A stretch of 64,000 bases of DNA from Moritella sp. 5 (GTDB lineage: Bacteria; Pseudomonadota; Gammaproteobacteria; Enterobacterales; Moritellaceae), in contig NZ_CP056122.1 in NCBI RefSeq assembly GCF_018219455.1, positions 3,038,001 through 3,102,000 on the forward strand, read 5' to 3'. Numbering within the stretch: position 1 is the first letter of the stretch; every line of letters begins with the position of its first letter. The translations under genes and the position numbers were made by a program. Shown here in pieces: positions 57,165 to 64,000 of the stretch. The notes beneath the pieces are model-generated. The model made no database searches and was not told the DNA's origin. It was given only the letters and a program-made list of their open reading frames with translations.

Positions 57165-57309
57165 GGCTATAAATCCTTTTATTATGTTTGCATAACGCTC
57201 AAACATAAACTTAGCTGATAACTGAACTCGTTTAATATCGATGACAAACAATACCTAAATTTAGGCATATTACAAGATTAAAATACGAAGATTACACAGA
57301 TCAAGTTAG

Positions 57310-57714
57310 TTACTTGGTTAGCTGCAACAAATCCCATTTTGTACCGTATAAGTCTTTAAATACCGCTACAGTGCCGTATTCTTCGCTACGGGGTTCTTCA
57401 GTAAACTCAACGCCCTGATTTTTCATGAATTCATAATCACGCCAAAAATCATTAGTTTGTAGAAATAAGAAGACACGACCACCCGCTTGATTGCCAATAG
57501 ATTGTTGCTGTTCTTCGTTACTAGCTTGAGCCAATAATAAATTGGTTCCAGTCGAGTTAGGAGGACAAATCTGAACCCAACGCTTCCCACCACCTAAATC
57601 AGTGTCTTCAACAAGCTCGAATTGCAGTTTAATAGTATAAAATTCAATAGCGTCATCATAGTTTTCAACAACTAACGCTACATTTCCGATTCTTTGTTCG
57701 ATAAATTTACTCAT
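57310..57714 (-). CDS. VOC-superfamily protein (glyoxalase-like)
   Basis: A 134-residue VOC protein: IGNVALVVENYDDAIEFYTIKLQFELVEDTDLGGGKRWVQICPP start, GRVFLFLQTNDF and KDLYGTKWDLLQL end. The early glutamate in VVEN.. and terminal tyrosine-glycine-tryptophan are common metal-site neighbours. Role unknown. A weak ribosome site precedes the ATG. Confidence 0.85.
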   Translation of the reverse strand: MSKFIEQRIGNVALVVENYDDAIEFYTIKLQFELVEDTDLGGGKRWVQICPPNSTGTNLLLAQASNEEQQQSIGNQAGGRVFLFLQTNDFWRDYEFMKNQGVEFTEEPRSEEYGTVAVFKDLYGTKWDLLQLTK

Positions 57715-57731
57715 TTAAATCTAACTTTAGT

Positions 57732-58184
57732 TTAAGTTCTTAATTTAATTTCCATTTTATAGTATGGAATACCTGATTTATTAAACTCATGCCCCTGTAT
57801 TTCCAGACCAAATCGTCGATAGAAACCCACCGCAGTTTTACGGGCGTCACACCAAAAACAATCTACGCCTGCTACTTTCAATTCTTTAACTACATGAGCT
57901 ATCACAAGAGAGCCTACGCCCTTCCCTTGAAAAGGTGGTAACGTGGCGAATTTTCGAAGTCTAGCGGTTCGACCTTCAATGTAAATTGAAGCAACACATA
58001 TTAGTTCACCATCAATATAAGCACCGTAATGAATGGCGCTTTCATCTCCGTCAACTTTACAAAATGAAGGTTGCTTATTTGGCCATAATACACGATGTCG
58101 TATTGGCAGCGCCTCTTGCCATTGAATAGTAAGTATATTGACAATACTGTTTGCATCTTTGCTCGTAGCTTTACGTTTTTTAAT
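57732..58184 (-). CDS. GNAT acetyltransferase with no canonical start codon
   Basis: An open frame of 150 codons encodes an intact GNAT fold: RKATSKDANSIVNIL start, LRKFATLPPFQGKGVGSLVIAH acetyl-CoA motif A, and AVGFYRRFGLEIQGHEF. It is directly behind, and in the same frame as, the upstream methyltransferase stop (TAA at 58188). No ATG, GTG or TTG occurs in its N-terminal region; the first sense codons are AAC-ATT-AAA. Either ATT acts as a rare start, or the start has been lost and this is a recent pseudogene, or read-through joins the two proteins. Confidence 0.65.
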   Translation of the reverse strand: MKKRKATSKDANSIVNILTIQWQEALPIRHRVLWPNKQPSFCKVDGDESAIHYGAYIDGELICVASIYIEGRTARLRKFATLPPFQGKGVGSLVIAHVVKELKVAGVDCFWCDARKTAVGFYRRFGLEIQGHEFNKSGIPYYKMEIKLRT

Positions 58185-58187
58185 GTT

Positions 58188-58988
58188 TTACTCACTTATT
58201 TTTCTAGCGATGACTAAGCCATGGTTACTTGACCCTAGCAGAGACGGCTCATCACATGTTTTTAAATGATAGCTCAACCATGTTTGATATTGCGCAGGGG
58301 TAAAATTGTTAACCCCTGACGAGATATATCGCCCAAAGCCGTCTGTCGCTACATGACGTAATGTAGTAAAACCATGTGTGCTTACCAGCGCTTCCACTTC
58401 AGCTGGAGTAGCAAAGTAACCCACATTAAAAAAACTATCAGCAAGCTGACTTGGAACCAAACCAGATTCAAAAAGCGTGGATAGAATCTCTGGTGTAACC
58501 AGCTCTGGAGATTGCTGAGCGAACATACCGGCAACGAAATAACGCGAAATGTAAGCAATCGCTAACACACCACCAGGCTTTAGGATTCGATAAGCCTCTG
58601 AGATTGCTTGGTCACGCAGTTCTTGAGTCTGTAAATGATAGAGAGGCCCAAGAATAACGCAAAGGTCATGTGAATTGCTTTCAATAAACGGAACTGAACA
58701 AGCATTCCCTTCATAAATTGAAAGTGTTAAATCTTGCTCTTCGGCTTTGCGCTTCAGAATGTTGACTTGATCAGGTACCAGCTCGACAGCCGTTGTATTA
58801 CAACCCATTTTCGAAAAATTAAGAGAATATCGGCCAGTTGCAGCACCTAATTCGATGACTTTCACGTTTGGAACAAGATACGCTTTCAGCGTATCCATTG
58901 TGGTATCAAATTCCATTTGAGTAATGAATTGCCGAGTAAGACGACTATCTTCATTAGCACCTGTATATTGCTCTATTAATTCTTGCAT
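58188..58988 (-). CDS. Class I SAM-dependent methyltransferase
   Basis: A 266-residue methyltransferase: VIELGAATGRYSLNFSKMG (motif I), TAVELVPDQV (acidic end of strand 2), DLCVILGPLYHLQ (motif IV) and ILKPGGVLAIAYISRYFVAG. Small-molecule type. Start 58988 with AAGGA eight bases upstream; an upstream TTG/ATG at 59018 lacks a site. Its stop is three bases before the GNAT frame at 58184, so the two would be translationally coupled. Confidence 0.88.
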   Translation of the reverse strand: MQELIEQYTGANEDSRLTRQFITQMEFDTTMDTLKAYLVPNVKVIELGAATGRYSLNFSKMGCNTTAVELVPDQVNILKRKAEEQDLTLSIYEGNACSVPFIESNSHDLCVILGPLYHLQTQELRDQAISEAYRILKPGGVLAIAYISRYFVAGMFAQQSPELVTPEILSTLFESGLVPSQLADSFFNVGYFATPAEVEALVSTHGFTTLRHVATDGFGRYISSGVNNFTPAQYQTWLSYHLKTCDEPSLLGSSNHGLVIARKISE

Positions 58989-59073
58989 GATAATTCCTTT
59001 TACAAGATCCGTTGACATAATCCAACAACCAAAAGTCAGCTAGATATTACTAATTAACCCTTTGTAGGCTCGA

Positions 59074-59544
59074 TTATATGGCAGCGGTCCACCTCATTAC
59101 AGTTGTTAATATTTCATAATGGTTAGCCTGATGTAACGCTTCAAAACCATGTTTTTTATAAAGCGCTATATTATGAGTCTCACACTGCAAATACAATTGC
59201 TGAATCCCTAAGCTCACGGCTTTGCTTTTAGCCTCTGAAATTAATAGACCTCCAATGCCACGCCCTCGGCTTAAAGGGTCAACAAAGACACCGCCTAACC
59301 AGAGCTCATATTCTGGATAGTTAGCATTTTCACGGTACTTAAGTTCAACAACTCCAACAAGTTCTCGATTCTCATGAGCCACGATTGCTAACGGAATGGC
59401 AGTGCGATTAACCGACTTTTCAGTCACTTTTTCTAGCACCATATTTACGGTCATATTTGGGAATACATGAGCCCACTCACTGTAATACCATTGAGCTATG
59501 TTCTTTGCTTCATACGGATGATCTGCTAACAGCGAAATTTCCAT
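59074..59544 (-). CDS. GNAT-family acetyltransferase
   Basis: A 156-residue GNAT protein. Motif A is LGGVFVDPLSRGRGIGGLLISEAKSKA and motif B region ETHNIALYKKHGFEAL. GGAGGGG is immediately upstream of the ATG, a very strong ribosome site. Substrate unknown. One of five GNAT-type frames between 57.7 and 61.4 kb. Confidence 0.88.
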   Translation of the reverse strand: MEISLLADHPYEAKNIAQWYYSEWAHVFPNMTVNMVLEKVTEKSVNRTAIPLAIVAHENRELVGVVELKYRENANYPEYELWLGGVFVDPLSRGRGIGGLLISEAKSKAVSLGIQQLYLQCETHNIALYKKHGFEALHQANHYEILTTVMRWTAAI

Positions 59545-59586
59545 GACCCCTCCAGCCAGTAATGTCCGGTTATAGGTTTATTACAC

Positions 59587-60198
59587 CTATTTACTTGATG
59601 CTGCCAAGCCTACGCCAAAGCACATGAAAACACTGCCACTCACTTTATTAAGCGCTTTTCTGCCCTTTGGTTCTAATAATTTATTTTTAGCAAAGCTTGC
59701 CACAAAGGCATAGCCACTATGGATGATGATAACTAAACAGCAAAATGTTAAAGATAAAATCATAAATTGACTGATATAACTCCCTTGAGAGTCAATAAAT
59801 TGTGGAAATAAGGACATGAAAAATAATATGGGTTTGGGATTTGAGAGTGTAAGAGAGAGCCCTTCGAGATAACATTTTGCATTCGATTTCGCTTTCAGTT
59901 CGACATGGGAATTTAAGGGCGCTTGCGCTCCCCACATCTTAATACCCAAATAAATTAAATAGGCTGCCCCAATCAATTTCACAGCAGTAAATGCGGTGGC
60001 TGAGGTTGCCAAAATAACGCCGATACTTGTTGCAGAAAGAACTGAAACAGTTAGCACCCCAGTGGCAATACCAAATATGCCAGAAAAGGTATTCGAAGCC
60101 CGCCTTTGTATTGCGTTATTTATAGTTAAGATAACACCAGGGCCGGGGCTGGCAATAGTAAGCGCAGCCACGGCAACATACATTAAATAATTTTCCAC
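59587..60198 (-). CDS. LysE/RhtB-family amino-acid exporter
   Basis: A 203-residue exporter of the LysE superfamily with six helices: ALTIASPGPGVILTINNAIQRR, AAYLIYLGIKMW and LTLSNPKPILFFMSLFPQF are the family hallmarks. It probably exports threonine, homoserine or another amino acid. GTG start with GGATAAG upstream. Confidence 0.9.
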   Translation of the reverse strand: MENYLMYVAVAALTIASPGPGVILTINNAIQRRASNTFSGIFGIATGVLTVSVLSATSIGVILATSATAFTAVKLIGAAYLIYLGIKMWGAQAPLNSHVELKAKSNAKCYLEGLSLTLSNPKPILFFMSLFPQFIDSQGSYISQFMILSLTFCCLVIIIHSGYAFVASFAKNKLLEPKGRKALNKVSGSVFMCFGVGLAASSK

Positions 60199-60343
60199 AA
60201 CTTATCCTTATTGAACAATACGACAGGAATCGTTCACAGCGACAGTGATTTAATTGTCTTTATGAACAACACTTTACCAATTTAATTCAACAAGGTAAAC
60301 GGTCAGCGAGTACTGATAGCAACGCTATTAACAACTTAGTTTA

Positions 60344-60847
60344 TTATGCCGATTTACCCACAGATAGAGTCACTAATCTTTCGTCATCATAGATCACAAC
60401 TGAATTATCAGCATTCATACCTAGTTTTTCTAAAATTGTAATTGATGGGGTGTTTTCTTTTACCGCCACGCCATATATTTTCATATGCAGACCTAAAGCA
60501 AAAGTATGCTCTAAAACAGATTTTGCGGCTTCATACGCATAACCTTTACCTTGGGCATCTTGCTTAAACCCAAATCGAATATCACAGCATTCCAAATTAG
60601 GAGAGATCTCGATTCCTGTATAACCGAGCTTAACGCTTGGATTATTCTTTAGATATACAACAAATGAACCAAAACCTTGCTTCCAATGCTCGACCCTTTT
60701 CGCCACATGCTGGAGAATGTCTTCATCATTGTAGGGTTCACCTTTTGGAAGATATAAGCTCATCATCGGACAAGACATTATGTCTTTATAGATATCAAAA
60801 TCTACTATTGTGACGGGTTTTAATATCAGCCGTTCTGTTTCAATCAT
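60344..60847 (-). CDS. RimJ-type GNAT acetyltransferase
   Basis: A 167-residue GNAT of the RimJ/RimL type: IETERLILKPVTIVDFDIYKDI start, IRFGFKQDAQGKGYAYEAAKSVLEH motif A and NTPSITILEKLGMN. Members acetylate protein N-termini or small molecules. Start 60847 just after the neighbour's stop, GGAT six bases upstream. Overlaps nothing, spaced tightly in a cluster. Confidence 0.88.
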   Translation of the reverse strand: MIETERLILKPVTIVDFDIYKDIMSCPMMSLYLPKGEPYNDEDILQHVAKRVEHWKQGFGSFVVYLKNNPSVKLGYTGIEISPNLECCDIRFGFKQDAQGKGYAYEAAKSVLEHTFALGLHMKIYGVAVKENTPSITILEKLGMNADNSVVIYDDERLVTLSVGKSA

Positions 60848-60851
60848 ACCG

Positions 60852-61313
60852 CTATCCAAGCCTCAAACGTTCAAGTAATCGCTGGCGCTTAATCTCTAAA
60901 TTTAGTACGCCTTTATTTCTGTTTACTTCCTTAAAACCCAACGAAAAATACTGTTCTTTCGCCACGTTATTTTCGAAGACACAGCATGAGACTTGAGAGT
61001 CGTGGTCAACATAATCCAGCTCTGTTGTAAGTACCGCTTTTAACAAACGATATCCACACAAACCATTTTGATATTCTCGAGATATTTGAAGTGAGTGAAT
61101 AGTTTGATTGTTGGTTGACACATCATAAGCAATAAACCCTATAACATGACATCCAGATTCAGCAACTAATACCGTCTTAGACCTGTAATGCTTAATAATT
61201 GACTCTCTATTCCAATCGAGTCCCAATTCTTGTTGCATTGAGAACATGTTTGCTTCTATCAGCTGGTAGATATGCTCCCAATCCACACTAGAAACTTGTC
61301 TTATTTTTACCAC
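60852..61313 (-). CDS. GNAT-family acetyltransferase (RimI-like)
   Basis: A 153-residue GNAT with LQISREYQNGLCGYRLLKAVL as the acetyl-CoA loop and FENNVAKEQYFSLGFKEVN as motif B. The GxxGxG-type loop is altered (NGLCGYR), so cofactor binding may be weak. GTG start. It ends four bases before the next gene's ATG, so the two are coupled. Confidence 0.8.
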   Translation of the reverse strand: MVKIRQVSSVDWEHIYQLIEANMFSMQQELGLDWNRESIIKHYRSKTVLVAESGCHVIGFIAYDVSTNNQTIHSLQISREYQNGLCGYRLLKAVLTTELDYVDHDSQVSCCVFENNVAKEQYFSLGFKEVNRNKGVLNLEIKRQRLLERLRLG

Positions 61314-61323
61314 CGACTACACC

Positions 61324-61866
61324 CTACTCGTCTTTATGGCTACTGTTCTTGTCATTCAAATCCAAGAACTTTAATGCCAGTGCTAAGAGTAAAATCGAAA
61401 TAGGTAAAATCAATATTTCCCAGCTTAAGTCATTCAAATTAATTAAGATCATTTCTAAAAACTTAACAAACAAAATAATAACGATTACTTCACCTAAAAT
61501 ATTCTTTAAATGGCCAATATCAGGGGTTTTTATCCAGCTTAATACGGTTGGAATATTGTTTAGTTTTTTATCTGTGATGAATAGCGTGAATACGCCATGT
61601 GCAAAGATAAATAATACCAAGGCAATCAAGAAGGTATCTAAGCCTTTAATCAAGTAGGCGGTGGCAATATCCGCTGAATCAAGATGAGCCAAACTTTCAT
61701 TTGGTATATAGCCAAACGCAACGGCAGTAAAGGCATAATACGTTTTGATTGCTCCCACAACAAACAGTAGTAAAGAACCAAATAATGAACAGATAATTGC
61801 TATCCAACTTATAAATCTGAAGATAAAGAATACATCCTTCATTCTTTTAACACTGTGGTTTTTCAT
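61324..61866 (-). CDS. YqhA/UPF0114-family membrane protein
   Basis: A 180-residue inner-membrane protein with four helices matching UPF0114 (YqhA): SWIAIICSLFGSLLLFVVGAIKTY, LIKGLDTFLIALVLFIFAHGVFTLFI, and HLKNILGEVIVIILFVKFLEMILI. Function not established. GGAG is seven bases before the ATG. It heads the cluster of small genes on this strand. Confidence 0.82.
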   Translation of the reverse strand: MKNHSVKRMKDVFFIFRFISWIAIICSLFGSLLLFVVGAIKTYYAFTAVAFGYIPNESLAHLDSADIATAYLIKGLDTFLIALVLFIFAHGVFTLFITDKKLNNIPTVLSWIKTPDIGHLKNILGEVIVIILFVKFLEMILINLNDLSWEILILPISILLLALALKFLDLNDKNSSHKDE

Positions 61867-62116
61867 TTTTACTCCGATTCCTTGTTATTCTATTTCATGT
61901 GTTTAAACAGCGAACTATCGCGTTAATAGCGGGCAATATATAGCGTTTTTCGTTCTTGAACAAGATTAATTAACCCAGTGAAGTATAGATGATATTAGTC
62001 TCGAAGACTATTACAGCTGAGTAATAGTAATTTACTATTTATAGGGATTATCAATATTTGAGACGTAGATATAATGCTGCAATCAGATTTAGTTACACAG
62101 AATGGTAGAGCGTATT

Positions 62117-63331
62117 ATGTTAAGAATTGTTGTTGTAGGTGGTGGCGCAGCTGGCCTTGAATTAGTGACTCGATTAGGCCGTAATAAACGCCATGAAATC
62201 ATGCTCGTTGAGCCGTCTTCACATCACTTCTGGAAACCTCGTCTACATGAAATCGCGGCGGGTACCTTTGATACCGAGTTGGATGCAGTGAGTTATTTCC
62301 AACATGCCGAATGTAATGGTTATACCCACATTCAAGATGCGATGACAGGATTAGACCGCGACAGCAAAATCATCCATTTACGTGGTATGAATAGTGGTCC
62401 AACGAAACTGCAATACGATTACTTAGTCATGGCTGTTGGTGCGATCAGTAATGATTTTAAAACCCCAGGTGTGAGTGAACATTGTTTGTTTTTAGACTCA
62501 TCTGGACAAGCTGAACTGGCTTGGCAACAAATCAAACAACAACTAAAAGCCACAGGTACACGTCGTATATCTATTGTTGGTGCTGGCGCAACAGGCGTAG
62601 AACTCGCCGCAGAACTCGCGAAGGTAAGCAGTAAATTACAGCGTTATAGACAAGCATCAAAATTTGAAATTACCTTAGTCGAAGCGGCAGACCGTGTGTT
62701 ACCCAGTAGTCCAGAATGCATGTCAGAAAAGGTGCTGGAGGCACTTAAGAAACAAGGCATCACAATTCGCACCGAAACGCGTGTTCAACGTGCTGAAACA
62801 GGTAAATTAATCACATCGGAAAACGAGATTATTCCCGCAGATTTACAGATATGGGCTGCAGGTATTAAATGTGCGGAATGGTTAACCAAGCTCGACGGAT
62901 TAGAAACAAACCGTTTAAACCAATTAATCGTTAATCCAACCCTACAGTCGAACCTTGATGACAGTATTTTTGTGATAGGTGATAATGCGCAGTGCACGCA
63001 ACCTGACGGTAATTTTGTGCCACCGCGTGCGCAAGCAGCTAACCAAGCGGCGACACATTTAGCAAAACAGTTTAATCGAATGCTAAAAGACAAACCGCTA
63101 CAGCCGTTTATCTATAACGATGGTGGTATGGTTGTCGCTGTCGGGAACGGCAATGCCGTTGGTGCTTTAATGAATAATAGGATCGTATTGAAAGGACGTT
63201 TAATCCGACATTTATACGATACGATATTTCGTTTACACCAACGGGTGCTATTTAGCTGGGGACGCGTAACAGCACTTGTGGTACTAAAACGTATCAAAGC
63301 GATGCTAAATCCCTATTATAAAAGCTTTTAA
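62117..63331 (+). CDS. ndh: NDH-2 type NADH dehydrogenase / FAD oxidoreductase
   Basis: A 404-residue two-dinucleotide-binding flavoprotein. FAD site RIVVVGGGAAGLELVTRLG at the N-terminus, NADH site RRISIVGAGATGVELAAELAK near residue 160, and IFVIGDNAQCTQPDG near 300. HFWKPRLHEIAAGT matches the NDH-2 pattern. It oxidises NADH and reduces quinone without pumping protons. C-terminal amphipathic region anchors it to the membrane. Start could also be the ATG at 62102. Its stop overlaps the convergent next gene by a few bases. Confidence 0.9.
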   Translation: MLRIVVVGGGAAGLELVTRLGRNKRHEIMLVEPSSHHFWKPRLHEIAAGTFDTELDAVSYFQHAECNGYTHIQDAMTGLDRDSKIIHLRGMNSGPTKLQYDYLVMAVGAISNDFKTPGVSEHCLFLDSSGQAELAWQQIKQQLKATGTRRISIVGAGATGVELAAELAKVSSKLQRYRQASKFEITLVEAADRVLPSSPECMSEKVLEALKKQGITIRTETRVQRAETGKLITSENEIIPADLQIWAAGIKCAEWLTKLDGLETNRLNQLIVNPTLQSNLDDSIFVIGDNAQCTQPDGNFVPPRAQAANQAATHLAKQFNRMLKDKPLQPFIYNDGGMVVAVGNGNAVGALMNNRIVLKGRLIRHLYDTIFRLHQRVLFSWGRVTALVVLKRIKAMLNPYYKSF

Positions 63332-63750
63332 CCTAAATCGGATGCAGCTGGTTCTGGCAGTACCGGCTCTGAACTGTCCATATATGTTAAGTACTGTGAC
63401 CAAAGTTCATGGGTGCGTTGTTGAGTAAGTTTAGTTCGACAGCTTAATGTCATCACAACGCGCATCGACCCATCTCTGTACATAGTAAATACCGAATCAC
63501 ACTGTGATTTACTGTACGACTGCCACGCCGATTGTGCGATGCTGATCGACTCAAGAATATGAATGTCAGCGGTATATTGCGCAATACTTTTATCGAGGTA
63601 TCGCTGCATTTCGGCTTCTGCTTTATCTAATTCTACTTTAGCGCAGTAATTAATTTCTAACGTATTAAACGCTTTATCGCAGTTCACTGACGTCGCCATC
63701 GCTGCAAAACTGCAAACACTTATCAGTAAGAATGTAATTACCTTTACCAT
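63328..63750 (-). CDS. LprI-like (DUF1311) secreted protein
   Basis: A 140-residue protein with signal peptide (residues 1-19) and DUF1311 cysteine pattern: NCDKAFNTLEINYCAKVELDKAEAEMQ and SQCDSVF...LSCR, giving two likely disulfides. Members include the mycobacterial lysozyme inhibitor LprI. A periplasmic protective role is possible but inferred. Convergent with ndh, stops overlapping. Confidence 0.85.
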   Translation of the reverse strand: MVKVITFLLISVCSFAAMATSVNCDKAFNTLEINYCAKVELDKAEAEMQRYLDKSIAQYTADIHILESISIAQSAWQSYSKSQCDSVFTMYRDGSMRVVMTLSCRTKLTQQRTHELWSQYLTYMDSSEPVLPEPAASDLG

Positions 63751-63876
63751 TATAGAACCAACCTAGAAATAAATAGGCTGACAATATAACGGTATATTAA
63801 AATTAATCCAATTATTCTATTAACTGGTTTGATTAGTTTGGCATTCTAGACTGAATGTTATCCATAAGAATACTGA

Positions 63877-64000
63877 TTAACCATTATCGGCTGGAATACG
63901 CACCCAACCTTCCATTAAGATACGAGCGCTGCGGCTCATACTTGCTTTAGTTACCGTCCACTCACCATTAATTTCGGTTGCTTGTGCACCAACGCGTAAT
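63877..64000 (-). CDS. prpF: PrpF, 2-methylaconitate isomerase (3' end only)
   Basis: The last 40 codons of a gene running off the window end: EINGEWTVTKASMSRSARILMEGWVRIPADNG then stop. SMSRSARxLMEGWVRxP is the C-terminal signature of PrpF, which works with AcnD in the 2-methylcitrate cycle for propionate breakdown. The rest lies outside. Confidence 0.85.
   Translation of the reverse strand, partial: LRVGAQATEINGEWTVTKASMSRSARILMEGWVRIPADNG

Noticed and set aside
57310-61866. Second integron cassette array
   Set aside because: Intergenic gaps were read for attC-like paired arms and core sites and none were found.

Overview
This is a 64 kb chromosomal stretch from a marine gammaproteobacterium. 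Low GC, compact operons, many GTG/TTG starts, the EF-P paralogue EfpL, a PrpF tail, glpFKD, a GH63/pullulanase starch locus and integron-type gene cassettes together suggest a Moritella/Shewanella/Vibrio-like member. That placement is inference from gene content; no rRNA or other marker gene is present.

Region by region. 0-5 kb holds a divergent MDR oxidoreductase/LysR pair, an S66 peptidase, two DUF genes and a pseudoazurin with a Fur-like box upstream. 5.3-7.2 kb is an ogt (O6-alkylguanine methyltransferase) gene split by a 1341 bp tnpB-only IS200/IS605-type element; both element ends can be placed to the base because removing it restores a 170-codon ogt frame. 7.2-8.1 kb is a uracil-DNA-glycosylase-like gene. 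8.1-10.05 kb is a short integron-cassette array (YciI, GNAT, GFA, YnfA genes) with three recognisable attC sites and no integrase in the window. 10.0-14.8 kb is a four-gene operon (glutamine-synthetase-like ligase, aldehyde dehydrogenase, iron alcohol dehydrogenase, class I glutamine amidotransferase) that reads best as gamma-glutamyl-dependent breakdown of an amino alcohol. 15-18 kb has an RDD protein, CspA-type protein, CHMI-family isomerase, a thioredoxin and a MITE-like repeat. 18.2-30 kb is a starch/alpha-glucan region (GH13 amylase, GH63 glucosidase lipoprotein, pullulanase lipoprotein) interrupted by small genes and decayed fragments. 30-39 kb contains an OpuAC-type binding protein, ETF-quinone oxidoreductase, glpD-glpK-glpF with GlpR-like half-sites, and an MFS transporter. 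39.6-49.3 kb holds a diguanylate cyclase, a DASS transporter, an unknown membrane-anchored protein, a helical lipoprotein, efpL, HD hydrolase, GST, HPP/TetR divergent pair and a DSD1-type PLP enzyme. 49.3-61.9 kb is dominated by short single-domain genes (GNAT, VOC, thioredoxin, methyltransferases, LysE) around a complete branched-chain-type ABC importer. 62-64 kb has an NDH-2 dehydrogenase, an LprI-like protein and the 3' end of prpF.

The most unusual features are the exactly dissectable TnpB insertion in ogt with its ready-made guide, the integrase-less cassette array whose right edge seems to have redrawn the 3' end of the neighbouring amidotransferase, the ligase/ADH/ALDH/amidotransferase operon, the 46 bp double operator between HPP and TetR genes, and an apparently intact GNAT frame with no canonical start codon.
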